This document shows, one piece after another, positions 1 through 5,397 of a DNA stretch of 5,882 bases. Below the pieces are notes generated by a model. It searched no databases and had not been told where the DNA came from. It saw only the letters and a list, made by a program, of their open reading frames with translations. Made by a program: the position numbers and the translations under genes. This DNA comes from Actinomycetota bacterium (GTDB lineage: Bacteria; Actinomycetota; Actinomycetes; Actinomycetales; Angustibacteraceae): NCBI GenBank assembly GCA_014377795.1, contig JACMOY010000150.1, forward strand, positions 1 to 5,882, read 5' to 3'. The stretch's first letter is position 1, and every line of letters begins with the position of its first letter.

Positions 1-275
1 GGGAGATCCAGGGGGGGCGGTGGGCCGGCACCCCGTGCCGGCCCAATGCCCAGGTGCGGGGCCGCGACCTGCGCCGCGGCCGCTGGCGGCTCGCGCCCGG
101 CGCCACGCACCTGCTCGACCGCGGCGTCGAGCGCGGCCTGCTGACCGTCCGCGGCTACGACCGGACGCTGCGGTGCGCCTGGACCCTCGCCGACCTGGCC
201 GGCCGGTCCGCCCCCGGGGCGGATGACGTCTCGGCGGCCTATGCGTTGCGCGACAGCGGGTCGGTGGCCACATGA
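1..275 (+). CDS. comM: YifB/ComM-like Mg-chelatase-family AAA+ ATPase, C-terminal end (5' truncated)
   Basis: Only the last 90 codons are present; the first whole codon starts at base 3 and the gene begins outside the window. The visible part matches the C-terminal Mg-chelatase region of YifB/ComM proteins. It shows an NAQVRG..LR stretch (family form NAxVPGxxLR), then a helix ending in a RGL-T-RGYDRTLR segment and the signature TLADLAGR near the end. ComM is known as a hexameric helicase that promotes branch migration during integration of transforming DNA; the actinobacterial role is less established. The Walker motifs would lie upstream, outside the window. The stop overlaps the start of dprA (ATGA at 272-275), the usual yifB-dprA order, suggesting translational coupling. 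The visible sequence does not show whether the gene is intact. Confidence 0.9.
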   Translation, partial: EIQGGRWAGTPCRPNAQVRGRDLRRGRWRLAPGATHLLDRGVERGLLTVRGYDRTLRCAWTLADLAGRSAPGADDVSAAYALRDSGSVAT

Positions 276-1447
276 GCGCGCTCGCGCTGCGGTTCGACCC
301 GGACGACGAGCGCCTGGCTCGGGTGGCCTGGAGCCGCCTGCTCGAGCCCGGCGACGAGCGGGCCACCACCTTGATCGGCGCCGTCGGCCCCGCCGAGGCG
401 CTGCGGGCACTGGTCGAGCAGCGGGCCGAGTGGCTGGTGCGCTTCGTGCCGCGTCTGGCAGACCTCGACCCGGTGCGCGACCTCGACGGCGTCCGCCGGC
501 TCGGGGGTCGGGTCGTGCTGCCCTCGGAGCCGGAGTGGCCGTCCGCGTTCGACGTCCTGGCCGCACCGCCGCCGTGCCTGTGGGTTCGCGGGCCGGCGGC
601 GCTGGACGAGGTCGCCCAGCGGTCGGTGGCCGTAGTGGGTGCACGGGCGGCGACGTCGTACGGCGAGCACGTGGCCGGGGACGTGTCGTGCGGCCTGGGT
701 GAGCGGGGTTTCGCGGTCGTCTCGGGGTTGGCGTACGGCATCGACGGTGCGGCCCACCGCGGCGCGCTCGCGGCCCGGGGGGTGTCGGTCGCCGTGGTGG
801 CCGGGGGGCTCGATCGGGCCTACCCCGCCGGTCACGACACCCTGATGGCCCGCCTGGCCGAGCTGGGCGCAGTGCTGAGCGAGGTGCCGCCGGGGTCGGC
901 GCCGACACGTGGCCGGTTCCTGCAGCGCAACCGGCTGATCGCCGCGCTGTCCAGCGGCACCGTCGTGGTCGAGGCGGCGCTGCGCAGCGGGTCGCTGAAC
1001 ACCGCGCGCACCGCCGCGCTGCTGGGGCGTCCGGTCGGCGCGGTCCCCGGGCCGGTGACCTCCCCGGGGTCGGCCGGCTGCCACGCCCTGCTGCGTGACG
1101 GTGTCGCCGTCCTGGTGACCGACGCGGCCGAGATCGCCGACCTCGTCGGCCGGATGGGGCAGGACACCGTCGCGCCCCGTCGGGGCAGGTCTGCACCGAC
1201 GGACGACCTCGACCCGCTGGCGTCACGGGTGCTCGACGCACTGCCCGTGCGCACCGGCCGCCCCCTCGACCGTCTGTGCGCCACCGCCGGCCTCGACCCG
1301 GCCACGGTTCAGTCGGCGCTGGGCCGGCTGGCCCTGCTGGGGCTGGCCGAGCGCCAGGGCACCGGGTGGCGGGCGGTGCGCGCGCCCGTCGAGCGCCGAC
1401 CACCCGCCGAGGTGCAGGCCCGCCGGGCGGTGCGCGCCGGCGAGTGA
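272..1447 (+). CDS. dprA: DNA-processing protein DprA
   Basis: This 391-residue protein is DprA/Smf, which binds incoming single-stranded DNA and loads RecA during transformation. The Rossmann-like core spans about residues 118-285. It holds the VAVVGAR strand (118-124), SGLAYGIDGAAHRGAL (151-166), the QRNRLIAALS segment (218-227), the EAALRSGSLNTA motif (234-245) and GPVTSPGSAGCHALLRDG (260-277). Residues 1-115 form an N-terminal extension with SAM-like helices. Residues about 313-367 form the C-terminal winged-helix (DprA_WH) domain, with an LDPLASRVLDAL helix and a final GTGWR strand. Length is typical of actinobacterial DprA. The ATG at 272 is preceded by a purine-rich GGTGG and overlaps the yifB stop, which supports this start. 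Many actinobacteria with dprA are not known to be transformable, so its role here is inferred. Confidence 0.96.
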   Translation: MSALALRFDPDDERLARVAWSRLLEPGDERATTLIGAVGPAEALRALVEQRAEWLVRFVPRLADLDPVRDLDGVRRLGGRVVLPSEPEWPSAFDVLAAPPPCLWVRGPAALDEVAQRSVAVVGARAATSYGEHVAGDVSCGLGERGFAVVSGLAYGIDGAAHRGALAARGVSVAVVAGGLDRAYPAGHDTLMARLAELGAVLSEVPPGSAPTRGRFLQRNRLIAALSSGTVVVEAALRSGSLNTARTAALLGRPVGAVPGPVTSPGSAGCHALLRDGVAVLVTDAAEIADLVGRMGQDTVAPRRGRSAPTDDLDPLASRVLDALPVRTGRPLDRLCATAGLDPATVQSALGRLALLGLAERQGTGWRAVRAPVERRPPAEVQARRAVRAGE

Positions 1448-1469
1448 CCCGGCGCCCGCGTGGCCGCTT

Positions 1470-2447
1470 GTGCGGGGGCCCCGCGTGGGTGACCGTGGGC
1501 GGGTGCCCCGCGCGTCGACGTCCACCCCCCGGCCGCTGGCCGGGTCGGTGCAGGACGCTCTCGAGGAGTTCGCCCGCCATCTGCACACCGAGCGCGGCCG
1601 CTCGGACCACACGGTGCGCGCGTACGTCGCCGACGTGCGGTCGCTGCTCGAGCTGGCCGACGCCAAGGGGGTGCGGTCGCTGGAGGGGATCGAGCTGACG
1701 CTGTTGCGCTCGTGGCTGGCCGAGATGACCCGCGCCGGCCTGGCCCGGGCCACGATCGCCCGGCGGGCCGCCGCGGCACGCGCCTTCTGCGCGTGGTCGG
1801 CTCGCACCGGTCGCATCCCGCTGGACCCCGCGGTGCGGCTCGCCTCACCCCGACGCGACCAGACGCTGCCCGCGGTGCTCGGCCAGGCGCAGGCGAGCGC
1901 GCTGCTGGACCTGGCCGCGGTCGCGGCCGACGACGGCGATCCGTTGCACCTGCGCGACCGCGCCGCGCTCGAGCTGCTGTACGCCAGCGGGCTGCGAGTC
2001 GGTGAGCTGGTGGGTCTGGACGTCGACGACGTCGACCTGTCGCGGCGCACGCTGCGCGTGATCGGCAAGGGCGACAAGGAGCGGGTGGTGCCGTTCGGGC
2101 TGCCGGCCGGGCGGGCGGTGGTGGACTGGCTCGACCGCGGTCGCCCGGCGCTGGCCGGCCCGGCCAGCGGCGCGGCTCTGCTGCTCGGGCGAAGGGGGCG
2201 ACGAGCCGACCCGCGCCAGGTGCGGGCCGCCGTCCACGAGCTGGTCGCCCACGTCGAGGGCGCTGACGACATCGGCCCGCACGGGCTGCGGCACTCGGCG
2301 GCGACCCACCTGCTCGAGGGGGGAGCTGACCTGAGAGCGGTTCAGGACCTGCTCGGTCACGCTACGCTCCAAACGACGCAGATCTACACCCACGTGTCCG
2401 TCGAGAGGCTGAAGGCGACGTATGAGCAGGCGCACCCACGAGCCTGA
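1470..2447 (+). CDS. xerC: Tyrosine recombinase XerC
   Basis: This is a site-specific tyrosine recombinase of the XerC/XerD family, which resolves chromosome dimers at dif. Numbered from the GTG at 1470 (325 residues), the N-terminal SAM-like core-binding domain covers about 26-118 ([21 protein letters not shown]). The catalytic domain covers about 133-320. All six active-site residues are present: R176 (ASGLRVGEL), K200 (GKGDKER), H271 and R274 ([12 protein letters not shown]), H297 (LLGHATL) and nucleophile Y306 (TQIYTH). Their spacing equals that of E. coli XerD (24 between R and K; 3, 23 and 9 between the rest). The start is uncertain: no good ribosome site precedes 1470, and GTGs at 1485, 1503 and 1548 are in frame. 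The shorter forms would give lengths nearer the roughly 300 usual for XerC. It is clearly the housekeeping Xer type rather than a phage integrase. It lies just after dprA and overlaps the sigma gene by 26 bases. Confidence 0.93.
   Translation: MRGPRVGDRGRVPRASTSTPRPLAGSVQDALEEFARHLHTERGRSDHTVRAYVADVRSLLELADAKGVRSLEGIELTLLRSWLAEMTRAGLARATIARRAAAARAFCAWSARTGRIPLDPAVRLASPRRDQTLPAVLGQAQASALLDLAAVAADDGDPLHLRDRAALELLYASGLRVGELVGLDVDDVDLSRRTLRVIGKGDKERVVPFGLPAGRAVVDWLDRGRPALAGPASGAALLLGRRGRRADPRQVRAAVHELVAHVEGADDIGPHGLRHSAATHLLEGGADLRAVQDLLGHATLQTTQIYTHVSVERLKATYEQAHPRA
2411..2415 (+). promoter_or_regulatory. Ribosome binding site of the sigma factor gene, inside xerC
   Basis: GAAGG lies six bases before the ATG at 2422, within the 3' end of the recombinase gene. 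It supports that ATG as the true start and means ribosomes finishing xerC could re-initiate on the sigma gene. Confidence 0.6.
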
Positions 2448-3330
2448 TGCTGACGCCAGCGCGAGTCCCGCCGCGAAGGGCGCAGCGACTGGTCCGGTCG
2501 AGGGCACCGACGTCGTCGAGGTCATCAAGGTCCAGGACGACCACCTCGACGCGGTCGCCGCCAACGACGCCGCCATCAAGGCCCTGTGGCACGAGTTCAA
2601 GACCACCAACGACCAGGCGCTGCGCGAGAAGCTGATCCTGCACTACTCGCCACTGGTCAAGTACGTGGCCGGCCGCGTCGGGGTGGGACTGCCGCCGAAC
2701 ATCGAGCAGGCCGACCTCGTCTCGTACGGCATCTTCGGGCTGATCGACGCGATCGAGAAGTTCGACATCGAGCGGGCCATCAAGTTCGAGACCTACGCCA
2801 TCTCGCGGGTGCGCGGCGCGATCATCGACGAGCTGCGGGCGATCGACTGGATCCCGCGCTCGGTCCGGTACAAGGCGCGCGAGGTCGAGCGGTCGTACGC
2901 CGAGCTCGAGGCCCAGCTGCACCGCACGCCCACCGAGGCCGAGGTCGCCGCCAAGATGGGGATCGCCGTCGGCGACCTGCACCACATCTTCAGCCAGGTG
3001 TCGTACGTCAACGTCGTCGCGCTCGACGAGCTGCTCAGCGTCGGTGGGGAGAAGGGCGACAAGCTCACCCTCGTCGACACCCTCGAGGACAAGGGCGCCG
3101 AGGACCCCGTCCTGGCGTTCGAGGGCGAGGAGACCAAGTACCTGCTCGCGCGGGCGATCAACCAGCTGCCCGAGCGCGAGAAGATCGTCGTCACCCTCTA
3201 CTACTACGAGGGCCTGACTCTCGCCGAGATCGGCCAGGTGCTCGGGGTCACCGAGTCGCGCATCTGCCAGATGCACACCAAAGCAGTCCTGCAGCTGCGC
3301 GGCAAGATCGCCGAAGTCACCGCAGGCTGA
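2422..3330 (+). CDS. whiG: RNA polymerase sigma factor, WhiG/FliA type
   Basis: This 302-residue group 3 sigma-70 factor is of the WhiG/FliA family. WhiG starts sporulation in Streptomyces aerial hyphae; FliA drives flagellar genes in motile bacteria. Region 2 is at about residues 67-145 ([16 protein letters not shown], then [20 protein letters not shown] and [17 protein letters not shown], closing with DWIPRSVR). Region 3 is at about 150-205, and region 4 at about 240-295 with [22 protein letters not shown] as the -35-reading helix-turn-helix. The [17 protein letters not shown] and VTESR segments are very close to what I recall of Streptomyces WhiG. Residues 1-50 form a low-complexity N-terminal extension. 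The recalled Streptomyces protein is about 280 residues, so this one is slightly longer. A ribosome site at 2411-2415 supports the ATG. Whether it serves motility or development cannot be told from this window, which holds no flagellar, anti-sigma or sporulation genes. Confidence 0.93.
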   Translation: MSRRTHEPDADASASPAAKGAATGPVEGTDVVEVIKVQDDHLDAVAANDAAIKALWHEFKTTNDQALREKLILHYSPLVKYVAGRVGVGLPPNIEQADLVSYGIFGLIDAIEKFDIERAIKFETYAISRVRGAIIDELRAIDWIPRSVRYKAREVERSYAELEAQLHRTPTEAEVAAKMGIAVGDLHHIFSQVSYVNVVALDELLSVGGEKGDKLTLVDTLEDKGAEDPVLAFEGEETKYLLARAINQLPEREKIVVTLYYYEGLTLAEIGQVLGVTESRICQMHTKAVLQLRGKIAEVTAG

Positions 3331-3341
3331 AACTCGTCACA

Positions 3342-3374
3342 CGCTGAGCGTCCATCGCCGTCAGGCGCTGAGCG
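3342..3374 (+). repeat. Short direct repeat CGCTGAGCG, two copies
   Basis: CGCTGAGCG occurs at 3342-3350 and 3366-3374, 24 bases apart, just after the sigma gene stop. The first copy lies in a near-palindrome (ACGCT-G-AGCGT). There is no T-run after it, so it is not a convincing terminator. It could be an operator pair or the edge of the inserted segment; no function can be assigned. Confidence 0.4.
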
Positions 3375-3490
3375 ATAGTCACCGCGGGGTGCAGCAGTAG
3401 TCGTGCCCCCCTGGCAGGCCGTCTCATCCAGTTGTGGTGTTCCACGTCGCCTCGGTCCATGACGAGGACTTGTAGGAACTTCTCGGGGGG

Positions 3491-3537
3491 TATAGCCCTT
3501 GATAGCAAAGTCCTACACGACCCTATCTTTCGCTATC
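3491..3537 (+). promoter_or_regulatory. Dyad array of four GATAGC-like boxes upstream of the ATPase gene (putative operator)
   Basis: Two boxes read on the plus strand, TATAGC (3491-3496) and GATAGC (3501-3506), exactly 10 bp apart. Two read on the minus strand, GATAGG (complement of 3522-3527) and GATAGC (complement of 3532-3537), also exactly 10 bp apart. Both the inner and the outer pair are symmetric about base 3514, so the boxes would lie on one face of the helix as two facing dimers. The 60-base row around them is only 48% GC. The promoter-proximal box overlaps the TATCAT -10 element at 3534-3539, a position suited to repression or autoregulation. The arrangement is seen directly; the operator function and the protein that binds are inferred. 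The winged-helix ATPase encoded downstream is one candidate. Confidence 0.55.
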
Positions 3538-3538
3538 A
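3500..3538 (+). repeat. Near-perfect inverted repeat TGATAGC-AAAG / CTTTCGCTATCA
   Basis: The left arm is at 3500-3510 and the right arm at 3527-3538. They are complementary except for one extra base in the right arm, with 16 bases between. It is an alternative register of the box array, using box 2 and box 4. If the transcript starts at the ATG, the repeat is not transcribed from that promoter, so a protein-binding role is more likely than an RNA hairpin. Confidence 0.6.
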
Positions 3539-3539
3539 T
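3534..3539 (+). promoter_or_regulatory. Putative -10 element (TATCAT) of a leaderless promoter
   Basis: TATCAT fits the actinobacterial TANNNT -10 pattern and ends six bases before the ATG at 3546. That spacing puts transcription start at or next to the A of the ATG, the hallmark of a leaderless mRNA. No Shine-Dalgarno sequence lies at the usual 5-10 base distance, which agrees. No clear TTGACA-like -35 is visible near 3510-3517, so an activator or a relaxed -35 requirement would be needed. Confidence 0.55.
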
Positions 3540-3545
3540 TGGGAC

Positions 3546-4715
3546 ATGGACCGCGCTACCAGCCCCTACTCGCCCGGGGCCGGAGTCCCCCCGCTCGTGA
3601 TCAGTGGACGTGACGACGAACTGGACCTGTGGCGCAGCACGGTGCGCCGCGCTGAGACGGGTCGCCATGCTCGCGGCGTGGTCATTCATGGGCTGCGCGG
3701 CGTGGGAAAGACGGTCCTGCTGGGCAAGATGCGGGAGGAAGTAGAACGTCGCGACTGGGTCGTCGCGTCTCTAGAGGCCGGCGGAGACGCAGCGGACTTC
3801 CGCAGACAGCTGGGCGATCGGCTGTACCCAGCTATGCGCTCTCTGGCCAAGCCGAACATGGGTAGTCGCCTGCGCCGAGCCCTGTCCACTTTCTCCATGT
3901 TCAACGTCGAAGTGGACGCTGAAGGCACCTGGAAGTTCGGGATCGACCTCGACCCCACCCCTCCTCCCTCTGGCAACCTCGAGCTGGACCTACTGACCCT
4001 GGCGACCGACCTGGCGGAGGCCATGAAAGATCAGGGGGCAGGAGTCGCCATCTTCATCGACGAGATGCAGGATCTCGACAACACCACTCTCGCCGCGCTC
4101 TGTGCCGTCGTCCATCAGGCGTCCCAGCGGACGCTCCCCTTCATGATCTGCGGCGCCGGGCTGCCGTCGCTGCCGAGAGTGCTTTCCGAGGCAAAGTCCT
4201 ACTCGGAACGACTTTTCGAGTACCGCGCGATTGGGGCACTGGCGCGGACCGATGCCAGCCGCGCCCTCGTCGACCCTGCTTCTGACGAACGTGTGTCCTG
4301 GGAGGACGACGCCTTGGCGACGGTTCTTGGCGCCTCCAACGGCTACCCGTTCTTCCTCCAGGAACTTGGACAGGCGACGTGGGAAGCCGCCCCCGGGCCA
4401 AGCACCATCACTTTCGGCGATGCCAGAGTTGGAGTCGCCGAGGGCAGGCACCGACTTGACGTCGGCTTCTTCCTCTCACGCTGGGAGCGCGCCACTCAAG
4501 CCGAGCGCACCTACTTGACCGTCATGGCAGAAGACGGAGATGGACCGTCCCTCACCAAAGACGTTGCCGACCGGCTCAGCCGATCCCCCGCCAGCCTCGG
4601 CCCCACACGCGCCAACCTGATCGCGAAGGGGCTGATCTTCGCCCCTGAGCACGGACGCATCGCCTACACGGTCCCGGGGATGGCAGACTTCATCAGGCGT
4701 CAGAAGCGAAACTAG
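3546..4715 (+). CDS. Stand-alone Orc1/Cdc6-like AAA/STAND ATP-binding protein
   Basis: This 389-residue cytoplasmic P-loop ATPase has Walker A GLRGVGKT (49-56) and Walker B VAIFIDE (167-173). A GAGLPSLP segment (203-210) sits at the sensor strand, and SNGYPFFLQELG (264-275) is a typical lid motif of AAA_16/ATPase_2-type proteins. Residues about 315-385 look like a winged helix (RATQAERTYL, DVADRLSRSPASLGPTRANL, then a short beta wing and DFIRRQ). Residues about 100-145 insert a beta-rich stretch before Walker B. The family is familiar in actinobacteria, usually annotated only as an ATP-binding protein; its role is unknown. The ATG at 3546 is preferred over the upstream in-frame TTG at 3432 because MDRA-SPYSPGAG matches the N-terminus I recall for this family and because of the leaderless promoter. 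GC is lower than in neighbours and AGA codons occur (R87, R211, R294), suggesting separate acquisition. It ends tail-to-tail with the M23 gene. No membrane segment or signal peptide is visible. Confidence 0.85.
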   Translation: MDRATSPYSPGAGVPPLVISGRDDELDLWRSTVRRAETGRHARGVVIHGLRGVGKTVLLGKMREEVERRDWVVASLEAGGDAADFRRQLGDRLYPAMRSLAKPNMGSRLRRALSTFSMFNVEVDAEGTWKFGIDLDPTPPPSGNLELDLLTLATDLAEAMKDQGAGVAIFIDEMQDLDNTTLAALCAVVHQASQRTLPFMICGAGLPSLPRVLSEAKSYSERLFEYRAIGALARTDASRALVDPASDERVSWEDDALATVLGASNGYPFFLQELGQATWEAAPGPSTITFGDARVGVAEGRHRLDVGFFLSRWERATQAERTYLTVMAEDGDGPSLTKDVADRLSRSPASLGPTRANLIAKGLIFAPEHGRIAYTVPGMADFIRRQKRN

Positions 4716-4774
4716 CGCCGCACTGAACGCCCAGACACGGGCACCGGCACGCTCCGGGGTCTGAATGCTCGGCT

Positions 4775-5305
4775 TCACGGCTGGCTGAGCCCGCCCCACG
4801 GCTTGAGCACCGGCGGCCCGCGGCCGAGCAATGACAGCGGGTCGAGGTAGTCCTCGCCCCGGCGCAGGCCCCAGTGCAGACAGGCCCGCAGGGGACAGTG
4901 CCCCGGTGTTGCCTGCACCAGCCCGATCGGCTGGCCCGGGCGCACTGCGGCACCCACCGCGAGGGTGCCCATGACCGGCTCGTACGACGTGCGCAGCCCA
5001 CCGGGGTGCGTCACCACCACCACCCCGCGCCCGGCGACGCTGCCGACGAACGTCACCTGCCCGCCGCCGGCCGCCAGGACCGCCGCACCCACGCTCGTCG
5101 CCAGGTCGACCCCGCGGTGGCCCGCGCTCCACGGCGTGGGGGGAGCGTGGAAGGCGTGGACCACCGCGGGTGCTGGGTCGAGCGGCCACTGCCCCCCCGC
5201 CGTACCGACCACGACGCGCGGTGGCGGCGCGATGGGGGCGGCAGCGGACACGACGGCGGGGGAGGCGCCCGTGACGAGGGCGGCCAGCAGCATCACTCGG
5301 AGCAT
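4775..5305 (-). CDS. Secreted M23/LytM-domain protein with atypical active site
   Basis: Numbered from the ATG at 5305, this 176-residue protein starts with a signal peptide (MLRVMLLAALVTGASPAVVS, likely cut near AAAP at 21-24). A short proline-rich linker follows, then one LytM/peptidase M23 domain at about 36-158. M23 enzymes cut peptidoglycan cross-bridges outside the membrane. Metal ligands are in place: H63 and D67 (GHRGVD) and H144 (CLHWG). The two catalytic histidines are not: the usual YxH position reads YEPV (E109) and the first His of HxH is C142. C137 and C142 flank a short loop and could form a disulfide. I recall the same changes in other actinobacterial members next to whiG and rpsB, so the gene looks like a conserved variant rather than a decayed one. 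It may be a non-catalytic regulator like EnvC. A GTG at 5341 would add 12 residues ahead of the signal peptide, so the ATG is preferred. It is co-directional with the aminotransferase upstream. Confidence 0.85.
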   Translation of the reverse strand: MLRVMLLAALVTGASPAVVSAAAPIAPPPRVVVGTAGGQWPLDPAPAVVHAFHAPPTPWSAGHRGVDLATSVGAAVLAAGGGQVTFVGSVAGRGVVVVTHPGGLRTSYEPVMGTLAVGAAVRPGQPIGLVQATPGHCPLRACLHWGLRRGEDYLDPLSLLGRGPPVLKPWGGLSQP

Positions 5306-5355
5306 GGCTCCAGGCTGGTGGGCCGCCGGGGTGACGGCCACGGGTCGGCGGTGAT

Positions 5356-5392
5356 CTGTGGACGCCGGGACGATCGGCGAACCTGTGGACGC
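5356..5392 (+). repeat. Direct repeat CTGTGGACGC, two copies
   Basis: The 10-mer occurs at 5356-5365 and 5383-5392, 27 bases apart, in the gap between the aminotransferase stop and the M23 start. On the minus strand each copy reads GCGTCCACAG, which resembles part of a DnaA box (seven of nine bases of TTGTCCACA). With two imperfect copies it may be an operator for the M23 gene or chance in GC-rich DNA. Confidence 0.35.
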
Positions 5393-5397
5393 AAGCG

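Noticed and set aside
239..1305. Long minus-strand and alternative-frame open frames across dprA, xerC, the sigma gene and the aminotransferase
   Set aside because: Long shadow frames are expected in high-GC DNA. Their translations are Arg/Pro/Ala-rich with no domain, while the overlapping frames encode clear conserved proteins.
1470..2447. Phage or island integrase with adjacent attachment site
   Set aside because: The catalytic spacing and length match housekeeping XerC, the gene sits inside the conserved dprA-whiG block, and no tRNA or attachment-like repeat is nearby.
3470..3496. Possible promoter TTGTAG - 15 bp - TATAGC
   Set aside because: The -35 matches only three of six consensus bases and the spacing is short. 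TATAGC is better explained as a member of the box array.
3317..3508. Minus-strand 63-codon open frame beginning with TTG, containing the stretch VLVMDRGDVEHHNW
   Set aside because: It overlaps the end of the sigma gene and the putative operator, has only a TTG start with no ribosome site, and matches no family I recognise. It could be a relic of a lost gene, but the sequence alone does not support calling it.
3432..3545. N-terminal extension of the ATPase from an in-frame TTG at 3432
   Set aside because: The added 38 residues are translated from the repeat-rich promoter region and look non-protein-like. The ATG at 3546 fits both the family N-terminus and the -10 spacing.
4716..4774. Possible bidirectional terminator between the convergent ATPase and M23 genes (CCGG-cacgct-CCGG)
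   Set aside because: The stem is only four base pairs and has no T-run on either side. I see no supported feature in this short gap.
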